Assembly (NCBI GenBank): GCA_017613855.1
Contig: JAGACY010000303.1
Location: 1-5,467 of the forward strand
Source of the DNA: Pseudomonadota bacterium
Lineage (GTDB): Bacteria; Myxococcota; Bradymonadia; UBA4248
DNA: 5,467 nucleotides
Direction of reading: 5' to 3'
Position 1 is the first letter of the stretch. Each line of letters opens with the position of its first letter. Shown here piece by piece: positions 1-5,467 of this stretch. The position numbers and the translations under genes are program-made. A model generated the notes under the pieces. It worked only from the letters and a program-made list of their open reading frames with translations. It searched no databases and was not told the DNA's origin.

Positions 1-180
1 AGATACAAATTCAATCCACCGGACGACAGGCGTCAGGAACCGATTATTCATGAATATATCACATACGGTGAACCCGAGAATCATTATAAAGTCGGAGATC
101 CGCTGCCAATTGTTTACAGAACGGATGACCACTATTTTTATGATACGGTTCAAAGCATGCCGTTTCCCATCCCGTTTGCC
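1..180 (+). repeat. Diverged paralogous repeat, copy 1
   Basis: This stretch matches 3825-4004 without a gap at a constant offset of 3824 bases; about 130 of 180 bases are identical by hand count. The longest exact run is 17 bases (94-110 against 3918-3934). It is coding sequence in the same frame in both copies, so this is gene duplication and not an intergenic repeat. A second collinear block lies at about 580-800 with offset 3806. Confidence 0.85.
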
Positions 181-960
181 GATCTGATGAATAATAATAC
201 AATTGTTGCGCAGAGCTCATCGGCTTTTGAAGATAAAGATGATATCAAATTGCCGCTGATATCCGATAAGGAGGTTTCTTTCGTTATCCGTATGCTTCGA
301 CGTTTTGAGTCTGCTCAGAATGATTGTTATATTTATCAGTACAGTCTTGGGGATATATTTAAAGATGCATTTAAAGCTAAAGAAGATTTTCTTGAGTTTT
401 ATACTGAAGATTTTCTTAAGCTTCTTTCTTGTATCTGGGGGGTGATGCAAAAAAAACGGTATGCAACCTCGTATCATGCGGCGTGCGTGCGTCTGCTCAT
501 TCGCGTTGGTTTTGATAATCCCTCGCTTCCCGAAGAACAACGCGCTGCCGCTGTGCTTAGTATTATCAATCGATATATTCACCAAACCCCAAGATCTCAG
601 CAATTACCCGATCCCGAAGCGGTGACAGTCATCATGACGCTCCCGGAGCACTTCCAGAATGCGCATCTGCCGCAATCTGCTCTGGATGGGTTTTATGCAG
701 GGTTGATAGAATTGATGTGCGACTCGAATGTTTCGGATGATATCAGATTCAGGCTGGCTTCGTATGAATGGCCGAATGCGCCCGTGCATGTTATCGATTG
801 TATCATCAATGTATTGAAAAAGTGCGATCCGGATATTCCCGAAAACTACTTTTTAAAGAACAACAATCAGAAAGAGCGCATCATCCAAGATTTGGAATGC
901 ATAAAATTGGAGCGCACACCGCGACTTACGATCTGCGGTCGTCAAATAAATGTTCCTTGA
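1..960 (+). CDS. C-terminal part of a paralogue of the downstream Ser/Thr kinase (5' end outside window)
   Basis: The reading frame is open from base 1 (codon boundary at base 1) to TGA 958-960, giving 319 codons with no start in view. An internal ATG at 157 is not the real start, because the homology continues upstream of it. The first 60 residues align without gaps to residues 527-586 of the kinase at 2247-4721, with 39 of 60 identical by hand count, including GDPLPI and FYDTVQSMPFPIP. A second block (about bases 580-800) also aligns without gaps, including LPD, VIM, MCD..VS and a WP.AP motif. Between the blocks this copy has a net six extra residues and little similarity, and its last 45 or so residues differ. 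By inference the missing N-terminus holds a kinase domain and two membrane helices, but neither is visible. The shared region's function is unknown. Sixty bases separate it from the ATPase gene. Confidence 0.85.
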   Translation, partial: RYKFNPPDDRRQEPIIHEYITYGEPENHYKVGDPLPIVYRTDDHYFYDTVQSMPFPIPFADLMNNNTIVAQSSSAFEDKDDIKLPLISDKEVSFVIRMLRRFESAQNDCYIYQYSLGDIFKDAFKAKEDFLEFYTEDFLKLLSCIWGVMQKKRYATSYHAACVRLLIRVGFDNPSLPEEQRAAAVLSIINRYIHQTPRSQQLPDPEAVTVIMTLPEHFQNAHLPQSALDGFYAGLIELMCDSNVSDDIRFRLASYEWPNAPVHVIDCIINVLKKCDPDIPENYFLKNNNQKERIIQDLECIKLERTPRLTICGRQINVP

Positions 961-984
961 TTTATTCACCGCTTATGATAAAAT
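957..984 (+). promoter_or_regulatory. Possible sigma70-type promoter before the ATPase gene
   Basis: TTGATT (957-962) and TAAAAT (979-984) are separated by 16 bases and match the consensus hexamers at 4 and 5 of 6 positions. The site overlaps the stop codon of the upstream gene and sits in AT-rich sequence, where chance matches are common. If real, the ATPase and kinase would have their own promoter; otherwise they are read through from the upstream gene. Confidence 0.25.
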
Positions 985-1010
985 AAAGTTGACTTTAGAT
1001 TTTCCTAAAG
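984..1010 (+). promoter_or_regulatory. Candidate alternative hairpins overlapping the ATPase ribosome binding site
   Basis: CTTTAG (993-998) is perfectly complementary to CTAAAG (1005-1010) across a 6-base loop. That second arm contains the start of the Shine-Dalgarno stretch. The same CTTTA can instead pair with TAAAG at 984-988 across the loop TTGA. The two pairings are mutually exclusive, which would allow a simple on/off control of translation. Stems are only 5-6 bp and mostly A-U, so the element is weak and could be chance. Confidence 0.25.
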
Positions 1011-1015
1011 GGGGG
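1007..1015 (+). promoter_or_regulatory. Ribosome binding site of the ATPase gene
   Basis: AAAGGGGGG ends 5 bases before the ATG at 1021. It is a G-rich variant of the AAAGGAGG consensus and supports that start codon. Confidence 0.65.
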
Positions 1016-1020
1016 ATCAA

Positions 1021-2247
1021 ATGGCATACATAAAGCGGGAACTGGAACGAAAATTTTTAAGCATGAGCAGCGTTTTTAAGGCTGTGATGGTCACGGGGGC
1101 ACGTCAGGTAGGCAAATCGACGATGCTGGTGCATCTTGCAGAATCAGAGCGTCGAACGTGTGTGACGATGGATGACGGCAAGATCCGCAGTCTGGCCAGA
1201 AGCGACCCGGAGATGTTTTTTCAGATCTACCGGCCTCCTATCTTAATTGATGAGATTCAAAAAGCTCCGGAGTTGTTCGAACAAATCAAGATAATCTGTG
1301 ATTCTACCGATGAATGCGGGCTTTTTTGGCTAACCGGTTCACAGAGCATTAAGCTGATGAAAGAATCGCGGGAATCATTGGCAGGGCGCTTATGTATTCT
1401 GAAAATGTACAGTTTTTCACAGCGTGAGCTCGCAGGGATATATCCAACAGAGCCTTTGGATTTTTCCTATGCAGCACTTGCCAAAAGACAATTGTTGTTT
1501 CCACCCGGTGACATGGTTCATGTTTTTGATCATATATGGCGAGGTGGTATGCCTGATGTTCAAAAAATGGATAATGAACAAATTCAGGCTTATTATAATT
1601 CATATATTGAAACTTATCTGATGCGTGATGCCGTTGATGATAACGGCATTCAGAATACCGAGGGATTCAGAAAGTATCTGCGGGCATGTGCGGCTTTTTG
1701 TGGACAATTGATCAATTATAATGATCTTGCGCTTTCGGCTGGTATATCAGGTGTGACAGCAAAAGAGTGGTGTAAAATTCTCCAGTCTATGGGGATCGTT
1801 TATTTACTTGAACCGTTTGCTCACAATGAATTAAAGCGGCTGACCAAAACCCCGAAATTGTATTTCTGCGATACGGGATTATGCGCATATCTTTCGTCCT
1901 GGACGAGCAGGGATGTCCTTATGAATGGCGCAGCTTCCGGACATTATTTCGAAAATTATGTCATCACTGAGCTGGTTAGAAATTATGCTTATGGCAGAGA
2001 ATCTGTAAATCTAAATTTCTATCGGGATAGCAATCAAAAAGAGATCGACTTGATTGTCGAAGAACAAGGCGTGTTGCATCCTATAGAAATTAAAAAGGGC
2101 ACAACTCCGGATACCACTGCCATTCGTGTATTCAGTGTATTAAGAAATACCCTCAAACCGATTGGAAACGGTGGCATTATTTGTATGGCAGATGCACCTT
2201 TCCCAATTGATGAATCCAACAATCTGATACCTTCAAATTTGATTTAA
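1021..2247 (+). CDS. AAA_14/DUF4143 family ATP-binding protein
   Basis: This complete 408-residue protein is of usual family length. The N-terminal P-loop domain shows Walker A GARQVGKST (26-34), Walker B ILIDEIQ (74-80), a sensor-like LTGSQ (104-108) and SLAGR (119-123), the classic order of the AAA_14 family. The DUF4143 half begins near YIETYLMRD (195-203) and carries F-CDTG (282-286), FEN (310-312), EID (341-343) and EIK (356-358). E311, D343, E356 and K358 resemble a PD-(D/E)XK nuclease-like core, which in this family is of unproven activity. No signal peptide or membrane helix is seen, so it is probably cytosolic. The family is widespread, often multicopy and has no settled function. 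The start is supported by a G-rich ribosome binding site. Its stop overlaps the kinase start by one base, so the two are probably co-translated. Base composition is mosaic, with an AT-rich middle and end. Confidence 0.93.
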   Translation: MAYIKRELERKFLSMSSVFKAVMVTGARQVGKSTMLVHLAESERRTCVTMDDGKIRSLARSDPEMFFQIYRPPILIDEIQKAPELFEQIKIICDSTDECGLFWLTGSQSIKLMKESRESLAGRLCILKMYSFSQRELAGIYPTEPLDFSYAALAKRQLLFPPGDMVHVFDHIWRGGMPDVQKMDNEQIQAYYNSYIETYLMRDAVDDNGIQNTEGFRKYLRACAAFCGQLINYNDLALSAGISGVTAKEWCKILQSMGIVYLLEPFAHNELKRLTKTPKLYFCDTGLCAYLSSWTSRDVLMNGAASGHYFENYVITELVRNYAYGRESVNLNFYRDSNQKEIDLIVEEQGVLHPIEIKKGTTPDTTAIRVFSVLRNTLKPIGNGGIICMADAPFPIDESNNLIPSNLI

Positions 2248-4721
2248 TGTACCCCCTGCGTTGCGCAGCCTCGAAAAAATATGCTATGGAATCACTCAAA
2301 CCTGCAAACATCACCCCAACCGGACATGAATATACACAATCCTCCAATCGCAAGGATTTAACCAAAAAAATCATCGCCGGAAAATATGAAATCCTCCAGG
2401 AAATCGGCCATGGTGCACAAGGCAAAGTCTTTGCAGCCAAAATTATCGAAACCGGCGAAATCGTCGTCGTCAAACGGCTCAGCATCGCTTCGATAAAAAC
2501 ATGGAAAGAATATGAGCTGTTCCATCGCGAAGCCGATGTCCTGCGCACATTGAATATCGATGGCGTTGCCGGGTTCTATGACGCAATCGAATGCCTCGAC
2601 GATAATCCGCCCTGTTCCTATATCGTACGCGAATATATCGATGGCCGTTCTCTCCAGAATTTAATCAGTGAAGGATATCGCTTCAGCGTCGAAATCGTTT
2701 ACGATATCCTCATCCAGACGCTGCAGATTCTCGACAAACTGCATCACCACGATCCAGTGGTAATTCACCGCGATATCAAGCCGTCCAATCTCATGCTCAC
2801 GCCAAAACAGGATGGTTTTAAAGTGACCATCATCGATTTCGGCGCGGTGGCGAATCCCCAGTTGCAGGGCGGCGGTTCGACAGTTGCTGGAACCTATGGC
2901 TACATGCCGCCCGAACAGCTGATGGGCAATCCCGTCGCCGCCAGCGATATCTATGCGCTTGCTGCACTGGCCGTTCAATTATTCAGCGGTATTGCGCCTT
3001 GCGATATTCCGGTGAAAGACTTCCGGCTCATTTTCGAACCGCTCATGCAGGATAAACCGCATGCTCTGGTTTCGCTGCTGCGCCAGATGCTCAAGCCCAA
3101 AGCTGATAACCGGTTTGCGGATATCCCGGCCATCATAAAGCAGCTGCAGCAGCTCAAATCCGGCGAAGATGCGCTTGCCATCGCTTCCGATCAAACAATC
3201 TACAACAGAAAATTTGAATACAATAAAAAATTCGAGCAAAAACTGGCGGCTGTACAATCCATCTGTGAGCCGGGTACAATGGATATCTGGCAGAAACTGC
3301 CAGATAAAAATAACAGGGCTGTTCCCAAAAAGTATAAGGATTTTTACAATAGTTATTGTAATCCACAGGGGCTTAGGCTTGTGTGGCGAACCATCCGTAA
3401 AATTTGGTTTGCCGGATGGAGTGCAATCATCGGATGCATAGTTTTTTTATTGTTGCTGGCAGTGTTGGTCGGATTTTATTATTTGTTTATTAAATTTGTT
3501 AATTTTCTTACTGATTTTCTTACTGATTTTATGGCTTTATTTCTTCTGGCTGCAACTGGGGTTGGTTTTGGATTCTGTCTGCGGGTCGCATATCTTTGCG
3601 GCAAAAAAGTATTCAGTCGGATTTCGGATCGCAGAATCGACAACTATGCCGTAAAAAAAGCCATACGCCTGATATCAAACAGCCGAAAGGATATTGCTAC
3701 CATCACAGATATCACTTATATGCCTGTTTCATCGGAACGCTGTGAGATGCATGGAGTCAGCAAGCAGGATGATGATCATCGTCAGGTTTATGAGATAAAA
3801 GATATTTTGCCAAAGTTCAGGGTCCGATACAAATTCAGAGTGTCCGACAGCAGGCGTTCGGAAGAAATCGTTCACGAATACATCACACACGTCAATCCCG
3901 AAGATCACTATAAACCTGGAGATCCGCTGCCAATCCTTTATCAAATCGAAAATAACGAATTCTATGATACGGTTCAGAGCATGCCGTTTCCTATTCCCAT
4001 TGACGATCTGGACGACAACGATACAATTGTTTCCCAAAGCTCTTCGTTATCTCACGATGTCGCGCAAATCCCCGATTCAGATTTGGCGTATTCCGGCGAA
4101 AAAAATGTCGACAGCTGGCTGCGCATTCTCGATAAACATGAATCAAATACGCTGGTAGATGCTGCGCTGGGTCTAATCTACGACCACCGTGGTGATTTGT
4201 TGGCAATGAATAGTGATGTACTTGCAATGGTGTTTTGCCGCATCGACAGAATCCTTCGGGACGAACGGTTTGCACACTGTCATTCCAGATGTGTCCAGAT
4301 ACTCAGGTATTATGCTGTCAATGGTTCCGAACAATCAGAGTATAACTGTTCCCACAAAGCTATGGCGCTGATCAGACAATACCTGTATCATCAGCCAAGA
4401 ACGCCGCTTCTTCCCGATTACCGGGCAATTCAGGTGATAATGGATATGGTTCCGAATGCCATCGAACAGAATCATCCCGAACTTCTAAACGACGATTATT
4501 ATTCCGGGCTTAGTGAAGTGATGTGTGACCCGGATGTCTCAGAAAAAGTCGTTAAAAAACTATCTTCGTGGGATTGGCCAGAGGCACCCGATTATATCGT
4601 CAAATGCGTGTATGATAAACTCAATGCGATGCATTATGGCGATCACGAAAAACTCAAGTGGATCGAACCGATAAGACATCGTTTCTTCACAATGCAATCG
4701 TTTGACAATCAACCTGGGTAA
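2247..4721 (+). CDS. Membrane-anchored Hanks-type Ser/Thr protein kinase with novel C-terminal region
   Basis: This 824-residue protein phosphorylates Ser/Thr on unknown targets. The catalytic domain (about 47-302) has every key motif: glycine loop GHGAQG (54-59), K76, helix-C E95, HRDIKPSN (174-181; catalytic D176), DFG (197-199), GTYGYMPPE (215-223), DIYALA (234-239) and R289. It is an RD kinase; T212 and T216 are candidate activation-loop phosphosites. A charged juxtamembrane stretch (about 303-387) leads to two hydrophobic helices (about 391-417 and 428-450). This hairpin should return the C-terminus to the cytoplasm. Residues 480-590 look beta-rich and end in FYDTVQSMPFPIP, faintly like DUF3592-type domains. 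Residues 615-800 look alpha-helical. The region from 527 on is shared with the gene at 1-960. The ATG overlaps the ATPase stop (TAATG) and lacks a Shine-Dalgarno sequence; ATG 2286 is an alternative start. Both leave the kinase domain whole. Confidence 0.95.
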   Translation: MYPLRCAASKKYAMESLKPANITPTGHEYTQSSNRKDLTKKIIAGKYEILQEIGHGAQGKVFAAKIIETGEIVVVKRLSIASIKTWKEYELFHREADVLRTLNIDGVAGFYDAIECLDDNPPCSYIVREYIDGRSLQNLISEGYRFSVEIVYDILIQTLQILDKLHHHDPVVIHRDIKPSNLMLTPKQDGFKVTIIDFGAVANPQLQGGGSTVAGTYGYMPPEQLMGNPVAASDIYALAALAVQLFSGIAPCDIPVKDFRLIFEPLMQDKPHALVSLLRQMLKPKADNRFADIPAIIKQLQQLKSGEDALAIASDQTIYNRKFEYNKKFEQKLAAVQSICEPGTMDIWQKLPDKNNRAVPKKYKDFYNSYCNPQGLRLVWRTIRKIWFAGWSAIIGCIVFLLLLAVLVGFYYLFIKFVNFLTDFLTDFMALFLLAATGVGFGFCLRVAYLCGKKVFSRISDRRIDNYAVKKAIRLISNSRKDIATITDITYMPVSSERCEMHGVSKQDDDHRQVYEIKDILPKFRVRYKFRVSDSRRSEEIVHEYITHVNPEDHYKPGDPLPILYQIENNEFYDTVQSMPFPIPIDDLDDNDTIVSQSSSLSHDVAQIPDSDLAYSGEKNVDSWLRILDKHESNTLVDAALGLIYDHRGDLLAMNSDVLAMVFCRIDRILRDERFAHCHSRCVQILRYYAVNGSEQSEYNCSHKAMALIRQYLYHQPRTPLLPDYRAIQVIMDMVPNAIEQNHPELLNDDYYSGLSEVMCDPDVSEKVVKKLSSWDWPEAPDYIVKCVYDKLNAMHYGDHEKLKWIEPIRHRFFTMQSFDNQPG
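3503..3526 (+). repeat. Perfect 12-base tandem duplication inside the kinase gene
   Basis: TTTTCTTACTGA occurs twice in succession, followed by TTTT, the start of a third unit. It is in frame and encodes the repeated FLTD of the short loop between the two membrane helices (about residues 420-427). The 12-base unit means gain or loss of copies would change loop length without breaking the frame. Confidence 0.9.
3825..4004 (+). repeat. Diverged paralogous repeat, copy 2
   Basis: This is the kinase-gene copy of the segment at 1-180, about 72% identical in bases and 65% in residues by hand count, with no gaps. A second collinear block lies at about 4386-4606, matching about 580-800. The offset shifts by 18 bases between the blocks, so the middle segment of this copy is six codons shorter. 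Confidence 0.85.
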
Positions 4722-4734
4722 GTGTAGCGTACTT

Positions 4735-4751
4735 TGGGCAATCGTAGCCCA
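4735..4751 (+). other. Small hairpin in the kinase-nadC gap
   Basis: TGGGC (4735-4739) pairs with GCCCA (4747-4751) across a 7-base loop. There is no following T run, so it is not a convincing intrinsic terminator. The 51-base gap (4722-4772) otherwise shows only the nadC ribosome binding site and no clear promoter. Confidence 0.3.
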
Positions 4752-4757
4752 TGCCAT

Positions 4758-4763
4758 AAGGAG
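4758..4763 (+). promoter_or_regulatory. Ribosome binding site of nadC
   Basis: AAGGAG lies 9 bases before the ATG at 4773. It is a near-consensus Shine-Dalgarno sequence and fixes the nadC start. Confidence 0.8.
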
Positions 4764-4772
4764 CTAAACAAT

Positions 4773-5467
4773 ATGCAGACCATTTCACCCATCACCGAAC
4801 AGCTCATAGATCTTGCCATTACCGAAGATCTGGCCGCCGGCGATTTTACGACCGACGCCATCTTTACCGATGCCGACAATTCGACCGGTTATCTGTTGGC
4901 CAAATCCGATATGGTGCTGTGCGGACAGCATATCTTTGAATACATCGTCGAAAAAATCGAATCCCGCACCCTGGGGATTTATCAGCCTGTGACAATGCAG
5001 TTTTTCTTCAGCGACGGCGACCGAATCGCCAAAGGCCAGAAAATTGCCGAGTTTTCTGGCTCGACTCAGGTATTGCTCAAAGCCGAGTGCACGGCTCTGA
5101 ACTTTTTGCAGCACATGAGCGGTATTGCGTCACAGACGCGGCAACTGGCCGATCTGCTGCCCGGAATCCGCGTCGTGAATACGCGCAAGGCTTTGCCGGG
5201 TCTGCGTGATCTGCAGCATTATGCTGTGCGCTGCGGCGGCGGCTGCAGCCATCGCTTCAATCTGGGCGGCGGAACCATGATTAAAGACAATCACATCGCC
5301 GCCGCTGGTTCGATTGCCAATGCCGTGGCTAAAGTGCGCGCATTTGCCCCCCACACCCTGCGCATCGAGGTCGAAGTTACCAATCTCGACGAAGTGCAGC
5401 AGGCGCTCGATGCCAACGCCGATATCATCATGCTCGACAATATGAAGCCCGATATGATGCGCGAAGC
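4773..5467 (+). CDS. nadC: Quinolinate phosphoribosyltransferase (carboxylating), 3' end outside window
   Basis: NadC makes nicotinate mononucleotide from quinolinate and PRPP, releasing CO2 and pyrophosphate, in de novo NAD synthesis in the cytosol. The window holds 231 codons of a family usually about 280-300 residues long. Visible motifs in order are ITEDLAAGDFTTDA near the N-terminus, ECTALNFLQHMSGIAS (105-120), NTRKALPGLR (136-145), YAVRCGGGCSHR (150-161), MIKDNH (169-174), IEVEV, and IIMLDNM near the edge. R138, K139, H160, R161 and K171 match known substrate-binding positions. The conserved Arg of the usual ERTALN motif is Cys106 here, and the usual NHR and L-x-D are SHR and L-G-G. The retained KDNH argues against the related ModD. 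The gene is GC-rich (60% in one sample). It follows the kinase by 51 bases and may be read through from it, but a functional link is unlikely. Confidence 0.93.
   Translation, partial: MQTISPITEQLIDLAITEDLAAGDFTTDAIFTDADNSTGYLLAKSDMVLCGQHIFEYIVEKIESRTLGIYQPVTMQFFFSDGDRIAKGQKIAEFSGSTQVLLKAECTALNFLQHMSGIASQTRQLADLLPGIRVVNTRKALPGLRDLQHYAVRCGGGCSHRFNLGGGTMIKDNHIAAAGSIANAVAKVRAFAPHTLRIEVEVTNLDEVQQALDANADIIMLDNMKPDMMRE

Noticed and set aside
437..456. G6 (437-442) and A8 (449-456) tracts, the latter forming an A_AAA_AAA slippery-like heptamer, in the first gene
   Set aside because: The reading frame runs on with paralogue similarity downstream, no stimulatory structure is evident, and short tracts are common in AT-rich sequence. 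Not enough to claim programmed frameshifting or phase variation.
217..603. 128-codon open frame on the - strand
   Set aside because: It lies entirely opposite the paralogue coding region, has low-complexity Lys/Phe-rich content and no ribosome binding site that I could see. It is a shadow of the + strand gene.
1009..2257. AGGGGG before and CCCCCT after the ATPase gene, as possible terminal inverted repeats of a mobile element
   Set aside because: Only six low-complexity bases match, one arm being the ribosome binding site. There is no target-site duplication and no transposase, so no element is supported.
2256..2268. CTGCG-TTG-CGCAG hairpin just inside the kinase start
   Set aside because: Five base pairs with a 3-base loop inside coding sequence and no T run. 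Too small to call a terminator or regulator.
4735..4751. Hairpin after the kinase gene as a rho-independent terminator
   Set aside because: The stem is only 5 bp with a 7-base loop and no downstream T tract, so termination before nadC is not supported.
4785..5114. 109-codon open frame on the - strand opposite nadC
   Set aside because: The + strand carries the conserved NadC motifs here, so this is a shadow frame.
4773..5467. The NadC-like gene as ModD, the molybdenum-associated homologue
   Set aside because: It keeps TRK, the GGGxxHR pattern and IKDNH, typical of NadC, and no molybdate-transport gene is in view.

Overview
The window carries four protein genes, all on the + strand and tightly packed: the 3' end of one gene, two complete genes, and the 5' part of a fourth. 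The gaps are only 60 and 51 bases, and one pair overlaps by a single base. I see no RNA gene, CRISPR array, insertion sequence or strong intrinsic terminator. The genes are clearly bacterial (Hanks-type Ser/Thr kinase, AAA_14/DUF4143 ATPase, NadC). Base composition is uneven: hand-counted 60-base samples run from about 18% GC in the kinase membrane segment to about 60% in nadC. A Gram-negative lineage rich in such kinases, for example Lentisphaerota or relatives, is only a guess.

Layout: (1) 1-960, the C-terminal 319 codons of a gene that begins before the window. It is a diverged paralogue of the C-terminal part of the kinase downstream. (2) 1021-2247, a complete 408-residue ATPase with an N-terminal AAA_14-type P-loop domain and a C-terminal DUF4143 domain with an ExD...ExK-like signature. 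(3) 2247-4721, a complete 824-residue membrane-anchored Ser/Thr kinase with an intact N-terminal catalytic domain, two transmembrane helices, and a long C-terminal region of unknown function shared with gene 1. Its ATG overlaps the stop of gene 2 (TAATG). (4) 4773 to the end, nadC, the NAD-biosynthesis quinolinate phosphoribosyltransferase, cut by the window edge. It has an unusual Cys in place of the conserved substrate-binding Arg.

The most notable arrangement is paralogue - ATPase - paralogue, with the second kinase apparently translationally coupled to the ATPase. This suggests, but does not prove, that ATPase and kinase are made together, and that the kinase gene was duplicated in tandem around, or later split by, the ATPase gene. 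The shared C-terminal region, with its SMPFPIP signature, looks like an uncharacterised output or ligand domain. Membrane topology predicts it lies in the cytoplasm. nadC is probably an unrelated housekeeping neighbour.
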